From contig NZ_QMEK01000003.1 in assembly GCF_003390845.1 (NCBI RefSeq), positions 248,001 to 312,000 of the forward strand: a stretch of DNA of 64,000 nt. The letters run 5' to 3'. A program made the translations under genes and the position numbers. Below the pieces are notes generated by a model. It saw only the letters and a list, made by a program, of their open reading frames with translations. It made no database searches and was not told where the DNA came from. Origin of the DNA: Tropicimonas sp. IMCC34043. GTDB taxonomy: Bacteria; Pseudomonadota; Alphaproteobacteria; Rhodobacterales; Rhodobacteraceae. Below are positions 8,888-18,331 of the stretch, piece after piece (the first letter of the stretch is position 1; every line of letters starts with the position of its first letter).

Positions 8888-9937
8888 TCACGATGCGCTC
8901 CGTTGCAGAAGGTCCGGTTCGCCGACGCGAAAGCAACGCACGTCGTGGCCTGGTTCGATCCGGTCCAGCGTGGGTTCGCCCGCAGCGCATTCGGGCCGGG
9001 CAAAGCTGCAACGGCCCCGGAACCGGCACCCTTTCGGCAGCCGCGACAACGGCGGCACATGCCCGGGGATCGGGACCAGCCGGTCACGGCCGGCGCCGAG
9101 GCGGGGCATCGAGCCAAGCAATGCGGCCGTGTAGGGCATCCGCGGCGCCGCAAAGATGTCATTCACCGGCGCGGTCTCGACGATCTGGCCCGCATACATC
9201 ACGCAGACCCGATCAGCGACCTCGGCCACCACACCCAGGTCATGGGTGATAAAGATCATCGCCATTCCCATCCGCGCCTGAAGATCCTTGAGCAATTCCA
9301 GCACCTGCGCCTGGATGGTGACATCGAGTGCGGTTGTCGGTTCATCCGCAATCAACAGGTCAGGCTCGCAACTCAGCGCCATGGCGATCATCGCGCGCTG
9401 CCGCATCCCGCCCGACATCTGGTGGGGGAAATTGTCGACCCGGCGCCGGGCTTCGGGAATACCCACCAGCTCCAGCATCTCGACTGCCTTTCGCAAGGCG
9501 AGCCGGTATCCAAGCTTCTGGTGCAGCACGATGACCTCGGCGATCTGGTGACCGATGGTGTAGACCGGATTGAACGAGGTCATCGGTTCCTGAAAGATCA
9601 TTGACATCATGTTGCCGCGAAGGCCCCGCATCGCCGTGTTGTCGAGCGTCGTCAGTTCGCGGCCCCGAAAGCGGATGCTTCCGGCAGCAATTCGGCCCGT
9701 CTGCGGCGGCAGCAATCCCATGACCGACAGGCTGGTGACCGACTTGCCCGATCCGGATTCGCCGACGATGGCAAGGGTCTCGCCCGGGGCGACGGAAAAA
9801 CTCACCTCCTCGATCGCGTTGATCTCGCGCCCGTCGAACCCTGTCTTGAAACAGGTCGTCAGGCCCCGCACCTCCAGCAAGGTGGCCGGTTCCGTTTCCG
9901 TCGCCTGATCGGGTCCTTGATCTGGACGCATCTTCAC
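8888..9937 (-). CDS. Dpp-type ABC transporter ATPase, DppD-like
   Basis: 349-aa ATPase with Walker A GESGSGKS, signature [15 protein letters not shown], Walker [13 protein letters not shown] and a C-terminal extension with [15 protein letters not shown]. It is the companion of the DppF-like protein just downstream on the same strand. The set of one binding protein, two permeases (plus strand, 28-32 kb) and these two ATPases makes a complete five-component importer, although the genes are 18 kb apart on opposite strands. Alternative start at 9931 would remove two residues. Confidence 0.92.
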   Translation of the reverse strand: MKMRPDQGPDQATETEPATLLEVRGLTTCFKTGFDGREINAIEEVSFSVAPGETLAIVGESGSGKSVTSLSVMGLLPPQTGRIAAGSIRFRGRELTTLDNTAMRGLRGNMMSMIFQEPMTSFNPVYTIGHQIAEVIVLHQKLGYRLALRKAVEMLELVGIPEARRRVDNFPHQMSGGMRQRAMIAMALSCEPDLLIADEPTTALDVTIQAQVLELLKDLQARMGMAMIFITHDLGVVAEVADRVCVMYAGQIVETAPVNDIFAAPRMPYTAALLGSMPRLGAGRDRLVPIPGHVPPLSRLPKGCRFRGRCSFARPECAAGEPTLDRIEPGHDVRCFRVGEPDLLQRSAS

Positions 9938-9951
9938 CTTCCTCTCGTCAC

Positions 9952-11328
9952 TTACGGTCTGACATGCCGGCCATGCCCGGGCGCACCGGTGACCGAACCG
10001 CGGTCAAAGACGGTGTTCCCTGCGACCAGTGTCTGCATCACCTTGCCGCGGAGCCTGCGCCCTTCGTACAGATGGGCAACCTCGCGGGCATGTGTCTGCA
10101 GCGCCGAGGCCGAAATGACAGTGTCTTGCGCCAGATCCACCAGAACAAGATCGGCGTCGCTGCCGGGCAGGATCGCGCCCTTGGCCGGATAGATCCCGAA
10201 CCGGCGTGCGCCATTGGCACAAACGAGGTCATGGGCACGTTCGAGGCTGAGCCGCCCCGCCGCAACCGCGTCCAGCATCGCCGGCAGAATGAACTCGATC
10301 CCCGGAACGCCGGGCGGAGCGGTCAGGAAATTGCCCTCCGCTGCCTTTTTCTCGGCCTGCGAGAAAGGGGCGTGGTCGGTGGTGACGAAGTCGATGATGC
10401 CGTCATCGATGGCTTGCCACAGTGCGTCCTGATCGCCCTGCGACCGGATCGGCGGATTGACCTTTGCATAGATGCCTGCGCGGGCGACGTCGGCCTCGGT
10501 TGCAAACAGGTACTGCGGGCAGGTCTCGGCGGTAAAGTCCGAGGTGCCCGCAAAGCCGCGCAGAACCGAGACGGTCTGCGCGCTCGTGACATGCGCGATG
10601 TGCAGCCGCGCCTGCGCGCGCATGTTCATCGCCAGCAGCTTGGCCACTGCCACCGCCTCGCAGACCGCGGGACGGGCGGCGGTGTGGGTGGTCGCGCTGG
10701 CGGCATCGAGGTTCGCCGCGCGATCGCCAAAAAGTCCCAGCAAGGCCGCGCTTTCGGCGTGGACGACCAGCGGCAGGCCGGTCTGCGCCAGCAGTTCCAG
10801 CGCGCGGTACTGGTCGGCCTCGTCGGGGAATGCCAGGCCCTCGAACTCGTCCTCGCGGCCGGAGGGGGCGGGGGTGGTGAAAATCTTCCATGCCACGATC
10901 CCCAGCGCCTTCATTGCGTCGCGGCTGGCTTCGGTCAGATCGCCCGGTGCAGCGTAGAGGCCGAAGTTGACCACGGCATTCCCGGCGAAATGCGTCAGCC
11001 TGCGCGCGACCTCGTCGGGGGTCGAGCAGCAGGGCTTCGAGATCGGCATTTCAAAGATCGTGGTGACACCGCCGGCCGCCGCGGCGCGGGTTTCGGACTG
11101 GACAGTGCCACGCTCGGGATAGGCCGGGGCGCGGACGTGGAAATGGATGTCGACCAGTCCGGGCAGGACCGTCAGCCCTGTGGCATCGATCCTGTCGCGC
11201 GCGGGCGGCGCGGTGCCGCGGGCATAGATCCCGGCGATCCGGCCGCCGGACAGGCCGATGTCAACCGGGTGGAGCCCGTCCGGCATAAGGACTTGTCCCC
11301 CCGCCACCAGCCTGTCGGGCCCGCTCAT
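9952..11328 (-). CDS. Cyclic amidohydrolase of the dihydroorotase/allantoinase/hydantoinase family
   Basis: 458-aa cytoplasmic metal hydrolase that opens cyclic amides. The HxH metal pair is H62/H64 (LVDIHFHVRAP), the probable carboxylated lysine is in VAWKIFTT, further histidines are in VVHAES and HIAHVTS, and the catalytic Asp is in TTDHAPFS. Length fits allantoinase or hydantoinase better than dihydroorotase (about 350-430 aa), but motifs alone do not fix the substrate. The ATG at 11328 overlaps the stop of the upstream TIM-barrel gene by 4 bases. With AllA-like and PuuE-like genes in the same region a ureide or hydantoin substrate is plausible (inference). Confidence 0.82.
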   Translation of the reverse strand: MSGPDRLVAGGQVLMPDGLHPVDIGLSGGRIAGIYARGTAPPARDRIDATGLTVLPGLVDIHFHVRAPAYPERGTVQSETRAAAAGGVTTIFEMPISKPCCSTPDEVARRLTHFAGNAVVNFGLYAAPGDLTEASRDAMKALGIVAWKIFTTPAPSGREDEFEGLAFPDEADQYRALELLAQTGLPLVVHAESAALLGLFGDRAANLDAASATTHTAARPAVCEAVAVAKLLAMNMRAQARLHIAHVTSAQTVSVLRGFAGTSDFTAETCPQYLFATEADVARAGIYAKVNPPIRSQGDQDALWQAIDDGIIDFVTTDHAPFSQAEKKAAEGNFLTAPPGVPGIEFILPAMLDAVAAGRLSLERAHDLVCANGARRFGIYPAKGAILPGSDADLVLVDLAQDTVISASALQTHAREVAHLYEGRRLRGKVMQTLVAGNTVFDRGSVTGAPGHGRHVRP

Positions 11329-12755
11329 TCCTTCAACCCCAGCTCTTGCAGGGCGCGCGCGACGCCGTCGAGATTGGTCAGGTGCATCGAGGCATAGTTG
11401 GGTGCCAGGACGATGCCGTGCCCGCCCGCCCGGTAGGTCGCCATCACCGAGCGATAGGCGATGTCGGGGGTGCATTTTGCCTGATCGGCCCGCACCCGCG
11501 GCGCGTCGATGCCGAGCCCCATGTAGACCTGCGCCTTGCCGTGGACGCCCCGCAGGGCGTCGGCACATTGGCCGTAGACATAGGTGTCGGGGTCCATGCC
11601 GGCCTGGATCACGCTGTCCAGCGGCGCCTCTTTCAGCCCCAGCATCGCCTGCATCACCGCCGCCGCCGCTGCCGGATCGAAATCCCGCAGGATCGTGCGC
11701 TGGAAGATCCCGAGTTCCTTGGCCCAGATCTCGCCGGACTGGTGCTGATAGGTGATCGGCTTGACCCAGTCGGCATACATGGTCTGCTCCGCCCATGGCC
11801 ATTGGGCGCGGCGAAAGATGTTGAAATGGTTGCGGTTCCAGACGTTCAGTCCGAACGGCAGTCCGGGCTTGCACCATTTCACCAACCCGTACAGCTCTCG
11901 ATCCAGGTCCTTGTTGCGCTCCAGCCAGAAGCGTTCCCAGACCAGCAGCGCGGGATTGTCCATCAACACCCGCAGGAAGGTGATGAACGCGCCGTCATCG
12001 AAGGTCTCGCCGGCAATCGCGGCCTGCAGGAATTCGTGCATCCTGATGCAGGCGCGCCGGCAGGCCTCGACGTCGATGCCGCGGTCCAGCGCCTCGCGCC
12101 GGGCGGGCTCGGAAAAATCCCCGGGGGCCTGTCCCTGCATCATCTGGTCCAGCGGCGAGTTGCGCTCGTTGCACCACATGATCCCGTCGATGGCATGATT
12201 GCGGACCTGATCCTCGATGATCGCATGAATCCAGTTGCGGTAATCGGGGTTCGAGGTCGATGGTTCATCCTTGCGGCGGCCGTAGACATCGACCTCCATC
12301 ACCTGTGCGAGGCCCGGGATCGCGATATTGTTGACCGACCCGTGGCCTGCGTATTTGAAGAAGGGCTCCATCAGCTCGACATAGACCTTCATGCCCCGGG
12401 CATGGGCGGCGGGCAGAACCAGATCGAGGATATCCTTGCCTTCCATCTCGGCATCGCGAGCGCGGAAATCCTTGATCAGCGTGTTCTGGTAATAGCGCGG
12501 ATCCGGGTTGAAATAGGCTCCGCCGCGCATCGTGAAAGGCTCCGGCACGCCATGGTCGGGCCAGCCGTCCAGCTTGTACGAGATCGATCGCCCGGTCTTC
12601 AGCCCCAGCCAGGAGACCGTGCCCAACATCAGCACGTTGACGCCGACGCGGTTTTGCAGCGTGTCGAGAACCGCATCGACGCCCTCGTCGATAAAGCTGA
12701 TCGGGCTGATCTGGATGCCGACGAATTTCTCGGCAGGATCTGGGATCTGTGTCAT
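11325..12755 (-). CDS. Glycoside-hydrolase-like TIM-barrel protein, function unknown
   Basis: 476 aa with no signal peptide, so probably cytoplasmic. The pattern of short hydrophobic strands (VNVLMLGT, MKVYVELM, IDGIMWCNE, GIVLAP) and helices suggests a (beta/alpha)8 barrel like those of putative glycosidases. WCNERNSP has the Asn-Glu pair typical of clan A acid/base residues, and VELMEPFFKYAGHG is another candidate active-site loop. I do not know a characterised member. The gene sits in an operon of amidohydrolases and an aminotransferase, with 4-base overlaps at both ends, so it should act in the same pathway; deglycosylation of a conjugate is only a guess. Confidence 0.6.
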   Translation of the reverse strand: MTQIPDPAEKFVGIQISPISFIDEGVDAVLDTLQNRVGVNVLMLGTVSWLGLKTGRSISYKLDGWPDHGVPEPFTMRGGAYFNPDPRYYQNTLIKDFRARDAEMEGKDILDLVLPAAHARGMKVYVELMEPFFKYAGHGSVNNIAIPGLAQVMEVDVYGRRKDEPSTSNPDYRNWIHAIIEDQVRNHAIDGIMWCNERNSPLDQMMQGQAPGDFSEPARREALDRGIDVEACRRACIRMHEFLQAAIAGETFDDGAFITFLRVLMDNPALLVWERFWLERNKDLDRELYGLVKWCKPGLPFGLNVWNRNHFNIFRRAQWPWAEQTMYADWVKPITYQHQSGEIWAKELGIFQRTILRDFDPAAAAAVMQAMLGLKEAPLDSVIQAGMDPDTYVYGQCADALRGVHGKAQVYMGLGIDAPRVRADQAKCTPDIAYRSVMATYRAGGHGIVLAPNYASMHLTNLDGVARALQELGLKE

Positions 12756-13939
12756 TTGGTGCTCCGGTGCGCTGCGATGAAATCACCGATCAACCCCATT
12801 GCTTCGCGGATCCTGGGCAGCGGCTGAAGGTAGGAGATGCGGATGTAATCGGTGCTGTCGTCGCCGAACATGGTGCCGGGAAAGACCATCACGCCGGTTT
12901 CGCGCAGCAAACCCTCGCAGAAGTCCGGCGCCGCCATCCCGGTCGAAGAAATGTTGGTGTAGATATAGAAGGCGCCGCCGGGATGGCCGTAAGTCAGGCC
13001 GGCTTCGGTGAGCGCGCCCATCAGATAATCGCGCCGCTCGGCATAATCCGCAAACATCCGCGCCATGTCGTCCTGCGGCCCTGTCAGGGCGGCAAGGGCG
13101 GCATACTGCGAGATGGTGCAGGTGTTGATCGACAGGGTGTGGCGGGGTTCCGTCAGCTTTTCGACGAAATCGAGCGGTGCTGCCATGTAGCCCACCCGCC
13201 AGCCGGTCATCGCATACGTCTTTGAAAACCCGTTCAGCGTGATCGTGCGCGCCTTCATGCCGGGCAGCGAAGCCAGCGACAGGTGTTCGTTGCCGGGATA
13301 GATCAGCTTGGCATAGATCTCGTCCGCGATCAGCAGGATGTCGTGTTTCTCGGCCAGCGCGGCGATCTGGCGGATCACAGCGGGCGGCGTGACCGCTCCG
13401 GTCGGATTGTTGGGCGAAACCATCACGAACAGCCGCGTGCGGGGGGTGATGCGTTTCTCGATCTCGGCGGGGTCGAGGGCGAAGTCGTCCTTCTCGTGGG
13501 TCGGCACCGGGATAGGTATGCCGCCGCACAGATGCACGGCTGTGTCATAGGTGGTGAAGCGGGGCGAGGTGATCAGCACCTCGTCGCCGGGCGACACGAG
13601 GCCCAGCATGCACAGCATGATGCTTTCCTGCACCCCGGCCGTAACGATGATCTCGTCCGCCGCGTAATCCAGGTTGTAGTCCGCCCGCAGGTTTGCCGCG
13701 ATCGCGTCGCGAAGCGCGGGCAGGCCGGTCGGTCCGGTATAATGGTGCTGGTTGGCGTCCAGCGCCGCCTTCGCCGCCGCGACGATGTGGGGCGGTGTGT
13801 GAAAATCCGGGTCGCCCCGGCCCATCGCGATGACGTTGGTCATGCCGGCGGCAATGTTCAGCATCCTGGTGCGGAACGACCCGTCCTCCTCGACGATCCG
13901 GGGCGCGAGGCGGTCCACGAGCAGCGAGTGTTCGGCCAT
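12752..13939 (-). CDS. PLP aminotransferase, class I/II
   Basis: 395-aa fold-type I aminotransferase, aspartate/alanine-aminotransferase-like. Pyridoxal-binding lysine is K240 in GFSKTYAMTGWRVGY. Other cofactor contacts are seen in SPNNPTGA (residues 175-182), LIADEIYA (Asp) and the C-terminal Arg region YIRISY. It transfers amino groups between an amino acid and a 2-oxo acid; substrate not predictable. A clear paralogue (20953-22152) lies in the divergent operon, so the pathway may include two related transaminations. It overlaps the TIM-barrel gene by 4 bases and abuts the amidohydrolase by 1. Confidence 0.88.
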   Translation of the reverse strand: MAEHSLLVDRLAPRIVEEDGSFRTRMLNIAAGMTNVIAMGRGDPDFHTPPHIVAAAKAALDANQHHYTGPTGLPALRDAIAANLRADYNLDYAADEIIVTAGVQESIMLCMLGLVSPGDEVLITSPRFTTYDTAVHLCGGIPIPVPTHEKDDFALDPAEIEKRITPRTRLFVMVSPNNPTGAVTPPAVIRQIAALAEKHDILLIADEIYAKLIYPGNEHLSLASLPGMKARTITLNGFSKTYAMTGWRVGYMAAPLDFVEKLTEPRHTLSINTCTISQYAALAALTGPQDDMARMFADYAERRDYLMGALTEAGLTYGHPGGAFYIYTNISSTGMAAPDFCEGLLRETGVMVFPGTMFGDDSTDYIRISYLQPLPRIREAMGLIGDFIAAHRSTK

Positions 13940-15168
13940 CAGTTCATCCTCCGCCCGTCAATAAAGGTCATCTGCACGCGGGTCAGCGCCTTCAGGTCCT
14001 GGTCCGGTTTGCCGTCTACGACGATCAGGTCGGCGCATTTGCCGGCTTCCAGCGTGCCGATCTTCGCCTCCAGCCGGCTCAGCTTCGCTGCGCGCTGGGT
14101 GATCGAGCGCAGGGCGTCGAGGTTGTCGCGGCAGACACCGACCTCAACCATGAAGCCAAGTTCCGGTGCGATGCTGTCATGCTCCACCGCCGGGCTGCCG
14201 GCATCGGTGCCAAAGACGATGGGTACTCCCGCAGCGGCCGCGCGGACCAGCCCGTCGAACCGCTTCTTGTCGGCGACGGCGTGCTGGCGCTCGGTGATCT
14301 TCCATTCCGGGATGCCGAAGGCGCGGGCGATCTCCGGATCGGCCTGCAACACCAGCGCCGAAAAGGTCGTCACGATCGGCAGCTTGCGGTCGAGAAGGAT
14401 CTGGATCGTCTCGTCGGTCATCGAGCCGCCGTGTTCGATGCAGTCCACGCCAAACTCGGCGACGCGGCGGATGCAGGCGTCATAGGTCGCATGCGCCGTG
14501 ATCGGCAGCCGGTTGCGATGGGCTTCGTCGATGACCGCCTCGAGCTCCGCGTCGGTGAATTCCAGAGTGTCGTGGCAGGCCATGATCTTGATAAGATCCG
14601 CGCCGCCCCGGACCTGTTCGCGCACCGCGCGGCGCATCTCGTCGGCGCCGGTCGCCTCGCGGCAGACCCAGTATGTGTGACCGCCCGTCTGGATGATGCC
14701 GGCGCCCGAGACGAGAACGCGCGGGCCCGGGAAGATGCCCTGCTCGACCGCCTGCTTGGTGTAGAGGTTGAGGTCGTGAAAGCCGAGGTCACGCACCAGC
14801 GTGACGCCCGCCCGCAGGCATTTGAGCATGTTGCCAGCGGCCTTGAAGACCGAAATCGGGCGGGGATCGTCCATGGACTGGCGAGAAAGTTCGTGGATAC
14901 CGTCCCAGTTCAGGTGAGCGTGGCTGTTGATGAGACCCGGCATCAGCGTCTTGCCGCCGGTATCCATGACCTCGACGCCGTCAGGCAGGGCGGCGGGGCG
15001 GGGGCCCGCAGCGACGATCCTGCCGTCCTTGATATGAACCCAGCCATCCTCGACAACGGTGTCGTCGGCACAGGGGATCACCCGGCCCAGAAACACCCGT
15101 TCGGGCGCCGGTTCGTTGAACATCTTCTTGATGATCTTGTCGTATTTCCAGGCGGCGGGTTCGGGCAT
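13939..15168 (-). CDS. Metal-dependent amidohydrolase, imidazolonepropionase/Xaa-Pro dipeptidase type
   Basis: 409-aa amidohydrolase-superfamily enzyme. Motifs in order: HxH at H83/H85 (NSHAHLNWDG), candidate bridging Lys in DLIKIMACHD, His in TAHATYD and IEHGG, and Asp in FGTDAGSP. The C-terminal beta sandwich ends with AGKCADLIVVDGKP, typical of this branch, which includes carboxypeptidases and prolidases acting on Xaa-Pro, Xaa-Arg or Xaa-Lys as well as imidazolonepropionases. No signal peptide, so cytoplasmic. It probably hydrolyses an imported peptide- or ureide-like compound. It is 27 bases after the creatinase-like gene in the leftward operon. Confidence 0.82.
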   Translation of the reverse strand: MPEPAAWKYDKIIKKMFNEPAPERVFLGRVIPCADDTVVEDGWVHIKDGRIVAAGPRPAALPDGVEVMDTGGKTLMPGLINSHAHLNWDGIHELSRQSMDDPRPISVFKAAGNMLKCLRAGVTLVRDLGFHDLNLYTKQAVEQGIFPGPRVLVSGAGIIQTGGHTYWVCREATGADEMRRAVREQVRGGADLIKIMACHDTLEFTDAELEAVIDEAHRNRLPITAHATYDACIRRVAEFGVDCIEHGGSMTDETIQILLDRKLPIVTTFSALVLQADPEIARAFGIPEWKITERQHAVADKKRFDGLVRAAAAGVPIVFGTDAGSPAVEHDSIAPELGFMVEVGVCRDNLDALRSITQRAAKLSRLEAKIGTLEAGKCADLIVVDGKPDQDLKALTRVQMTFIDGRRMN

Positions 15169-15195
15169 TTGGGTCTCCGAATTGGGATTTTGGCG

Positions 15196-16365
15196 TCAAA
15201 GCGCGATGATGCGCGCGTCGATGGGGGTTTCGGCCTGAAATCGCGAAGGTATTTCGACGCCGTTCGGGGTGACGATCATCGTGTTGATGGTTCGGTATCC
15301 GTCCAGACCGGGGCGGTAGACACCGGGTTCGTTGGAGAACACCATGCCGGGCGCGATGCGGGTCTTGTCGCCGGGGGCGAGCCAGGGCGCTTCGTGCCCG
15401 TCCAATCCCATGCCGTGGCCGATCCGGTGGCGGATCGCGTCGGCAAGGTCCGCGGCGCGCAGAACGTCCTGGGCGGCGTCGTTGACCAGATCGCAGCGTG
15501 CGGCGGGCACCAGCGCTGCCACGGCTGCCGCGTCGCAATCCTGCATCGCCTGCATGATCCGGCGCTGTTCGCCCTTCATGTGGCCGATCACGAAGGTCGC
15601 GCCGCTTTCGGCGTGATAGCCGCCAAGACTCGCGCCGATGCCGGCGATCAGCGTCTCGCCCGGCTGCGGCCGGCGCTCCAGCACTGCGCCATGCGGCAGT
15701 GCCGCGCGCGGCCCGGAATGGACCGTGGCGGTGATCCCCATCGGCGTTCCCGCAAAGGTCACCCTGTGGCGGGTCATCAGCGCGCCGCGTGCAAAGGCCA
15801 TTGCATCGTTGAGCAGGTCCACCTCGGTGCCGCCCTGGGCGATGATGTCACCGCCCGCGGAGGACAGGCGTGACAGGAACAGATCGGCAAAACCGGCGGC
15901 AGCGCGGGTCAGGGCGATTTCCTCGGGAGTCTTGATGTAGCGCTGTTCCATGGCGAAATCGCGCAGGTCCAGCCGGCGCACCCGGTCGCGCACTGCCGGC
16001 AGCAGCAAGGCGTCAAGCTGGTCGAGCGACAATGACTGCAGCCCGATCTGGTCCAGCATCCAGAGCAGCGGATGCGTTTCGCCAGGAAACTCGGTGTAGA
16101 AACGGACGGCAAGCGCGGTTGCGCTTTCTGCGTTCTCGCGCTCGAGTTCCGGGATGAACAGGATCGGGTCGCCTTCTACCGGCAGCCACAGTCCGACAGG
16201 GCGTTCATTGGCTGCATAGAAGAAGCCGCAGGCATAGGCGATGTTCGAGGGCCGCAGCATCAGATGCCCGTCAAGCCCGTTGTCGCTGGCGGTCTGGCGC
16301 AGCTTGTCGCGCATGTTTGCGTGAAAACCGGCCGAAAGCGGCCGCAGGCCGGATGCAGCGTTCAC
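15196..16365 (-). CDS. Creatinase/prolidase-fold (M24) protein lacking canonical metal ligands
   Basis: 389 aa with the two-domain pita-bread layout: a creatinase-type N domain (about 1-150) and an M24 catalytic domain. The HGMG motif (IGHGMGLDGHEAP) and the EPG motif (FSNEPGVY) are present. The two-aspartate metal motif is replaced (IGASLGGYHAESGATF, where DxG...SDxTR is expected), and the usual final Glu region reads RTINTMIVT. This loss resembles metal-independent creatinase more than aminopeptidase P. Creatinase splits creatine to urea and sarcosine, so a guanidino or ureido compound may be the substrate (inference). It overlaps the dehydrogenase gene by 4 bases. Confidence 0.8.
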   Translation of the reverse strand: MNAASGLRPLSAGFHANMRDKLRQTASDNGLDGHLMLRPSNIAYACGFFYAANERPVGLWLPVEGDPILFIPELERENAESATALAVRFYTEFPGETHPLLWMLDQIGLQSLSLDQLDALLLPAVRDRVRRLDLRDFAMEQRYIKTPEEIALTRAAAGFADLFLSRLSSAGGDIIAQGGTEVDLLNDAMAFARGALMTRHRVTFAGTPMGITATVHSGPRAALPHGAVLERRPQPGETLIAGIGASLGGYHAESGATFVIGHMKGEQRRIMQAMQDCDAAAVAALVPAARCDLVNDAAQDVLRAADLADAIRHRIGHGMGLDGHEAPWLAPGDKTRIAPGMVFSNEPGVYRPGLDGYRTINTMIVTPNGVEIPSRFQAETPIDARIIAL

Positions 16366-17450
16366 AGACGGTCCTCCCGGTAGGGGCCAAGCTCCTGCAG
16401 GCTGGTGGTCAGACCAAGCTCCCCGCCCAGCAGGTTCAGATCGGCGAGCACGGCATTGTCGATCGGCACGCCGTTTGCCGACTTGCGCGCGACCCGCCGC
16501 GCTTCCTGCTCGCCGGGAATGAGGATCTCGTCGAAGCCCGGCCGCAGGGCGCGGCTCTTGGCCATCTGCGCGAAATCGCCCATCCGGCGGTTGAATTCCT
16601 CGGGCTCCATGAACCAGGAAATGTCGATTGCGGTGAAGCTGTGCGAGACGTCGAGTTTCTTTGGATCGGCATAGGGCATCAGGCCATAGCCGCTGCCCGA
16701 CAGCACGCCCGTCAGCACATCGGTCATGAAAGCCAAGCCATATCCCTTGTGGCCGCCGATCCCCAGCAGCGCGCCCTTCATTGCGGCGCCGGGATCATCG
16801 GTTTCCAGTCCGTCGGGCGTCAACGCCCAGTCGAGGGGCATCTTCTTTCCCTCGCGCAGGAACCAGTTCATCATGCCCTTGCCCGCGGTGGTGATGGCGA
16901 TATCGAGCACGGCGGGAAAACCCATGTCGGTCGGGGCGGCGATGCTCCATGGATTGGTGCCCACCGCGCCCTCGCGCCCGCCCCAGGGCGCCATTTCCGG
17001 CCCCGCGTTGGTATAGGCGATCCCGATGCAACCATGATCGAGAGCCTGGCAGGCGTGAACGGCGCTGGAACCGTAGTGGGTTGAGTTGCGCACGATGACG
17101 GTGCCGATCCCGCCTTCCTTGGCCTTCTTGATCGCAAGCCGCATCGCCTTGGCCGCGGCAACCGTACCGATGCCGTTATGGGCGTCGACCAGCGCCAGCG
17201 CCGGCCCTTCCTTGACGACGGACCAGCCGGCGCGGGGGTCGACCTCGCCGTTTCCGATCCGCTGCTGATAGCGGCGCAGGCGCATCACGCCCTGGCCCTG
17301 GCCGGGGTGAAACCGCAGCTCGGAAAAGATCAGCGCGTCGGCAAAGATCCCGGCATCCTCGGCGGTCAGGCCCAATGCCTCGAACCCGTCGGAGACGAAG
17401 GCACGCAGGCTATCACGGTCGACATTGGTCATGGCAATTGTGGTCGTCAT
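16362..17450 (-). CDS. Ldh2-family NAD(P)-dependent dehydrogenase (malate/L-lactate/ureidoglycolate type)
   Basis: 362-aa oxidoreductase of the malate/L-lactate dehydrogenase (Ldh2) family, which is unrelated to Rossmann dehydrogenases and oxidises 2-hydroxy acids or related imino/ureido acids. Family blocks seen: GVMRLRRYQQRI near the N terminus, NSTHYGSSAVHACQA, TNAGPEMAPWGG and GTNPWSIAAP. The family includes ureidoglycolate dehydrogenase (AllD), and an AllA-like gene is present at 24591, but the motif set does not separate AllD from sulfolactate or malate dehydrogenases. Start ATG at 17450 shares its last base with the stop of the next upstream gene, indicating coupled translation. Confidence 0.85.
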   Translation of the reverse strand: MTTTIAMTNVDRDSLRAFVSDGFEALGLTAEDAGIFADALIFSELRFHPGQGQGVMRLRRYQQRIGNGEVDPRAGWSVVKEGPALALVDAHNGIGTVAAAKAMRLAIKKAKEGGIGTVIVRNSTHYGSSAVHACQALDHGCIGIAYTNAGPEMAPWGGREGAVGTNPWSIAAPTDMGFPAVLDIAITTAGKGMMNWFLREGKKMPLDWALTPDGLETDDPGAAMKGALLGIGGHKGYGLAFMTDVLTGVLSGSGYGLMPYADPKKLDVSHSFTAIDISWFMEPEEFNRRMGDFAQMAKSRALRPGFDEILIPGEQEARRVARKSANGVPIDNAVLADLNLLGGELGLTTSLQELGPYREDRL

Positions 17451-18328
17451 CAGGCGCTAAGCTCCAGCAAAGAGGCGATGTTTGTGCCGGGGGCATCGAA
17501 GGCGCCAAGTTGCGCAGCCGGGGCAGTAAGGATGATCGTCATGCCCGGGCCGTAGCCGGCGCGCGGGCCGTCGGTCTGTCCAACGATGCCGATCGACATC
17601 GCGCCGCGCAGATACCCGTGATTGTAGCGGCTGTCGGTGTCGGCAATGGCCACCAGATCGCCCAGCCGCAGGCCGTCCAGACCCAGGTGCGCCAGCGCCT
17701 TGCGGTCGGTTGACTGTATGTGCAGCGAACCGCCCTCCGAGGTCAGCCCTGCGCCCGCACCAACCAGATGCGGCGGCACCGTGGCACAGACACCGATCTG
17801 CAGTGTGCCGCCTTCGACCCGCTTCGGCAGCAGGTCGAACAGTTTCGGCGACAGCGATTTGGCGTGGATGTCGGGAAACTCGGGCAAGGCAAGCCCGACG
17901 CCCTCGCAGCGCACCAGAATTGTGTCGCCGACCGCGAGCAGGGCACGCGTTTCGGTATCGAAATGGATGATGACCTGATCCGAAAACCGGCCCGACTTGC
18001 CGGTGACGACGCCTTTTGCGCCCTTGGCCGCGCCGTTGACGACCATCGCGACGTTTCCAACGCAGGCAAAGATGTTCAGTCCGCGGTTCTTGTTGGGGTC
18101 GGCGTGCGCGATGCTGACGGAGGGGTGTATGCAATCGCCCGCCCAGCCAAAGGCGCTGTCGCCGACCGAAACGTTATAGACGATGCCGCCGAAGGTCGGC
18201 CAGAGAAACGGGGTGCCATCGGCCGCCAGCCGGTAAGGCTCGGCCGGCAGGCCCGAAAAGGACGGGTTTGCCACCTGACCCGTCGAGGAGACCGCGACGA
18301 TGTCGGACACGTTGGTTGTCACGTTCAT
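17450..18328 (-). CDS. DUF4438-like protein, copy 1
   Basis: 292 aa, matching by eye the uncharacterised DUF4438 family. Distinctive blocks are GDSAFGWAGD followed by PSVSI, a glycine-rich GAAKGAKGVVTGKSG, ALPEFPDIHAKSLSPKLF and a C-terminal RGAMSIGIVGQTDGPRAGYG. No signal peptide, membrane span or known catalytic motif. Repeated Gly-Asp loops suggest a beta-rich fold. It is a paralogue of the neighbour at 18332-19195, from which it is separated by 3 bases. Both lie in an operon with amidohydrolases, so an enzymatic or accessory role in the same pathway is likely. Function unknown. Confidence 0.78.
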   Translation of the reverse strand: MNVTTNVSDIVAVSSTGQVANPSFSGLPAEPYRLAADGTPFLWPTFGGIVYNVSVGDSAFGWAGDCIHPSVSIAHADPNKNRGLNIFACVGNVAMVVNGAAKGAKGVVTGKSGRFSDQVIIHFDTETRALLAVGDTILVRCEGVGLALPEFPDIHAKSLSPKLFDLLPKRVEGGTLQIGVCATVPPHLVGAGAGLTSEGGSLHIQSTDRKALAHLGLDGLRLGDLVAIADTDSRYNHGYLRGAMSIGIVGQTDGPRAGYGPGMTIILTAPAAQLGAFDAPGTNIASLLELSA

Positions 18329-18331
18329 GGC

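Noticed and set aside
9952-11328. Cyclic amidohydrolase as the housekeeping dihydroorotase PyrC
   Set aside because: It is in a catabolic operon without pyrimidine genes, and its length and motifs fit the allantoinase/hydantoinase branch equally or better.
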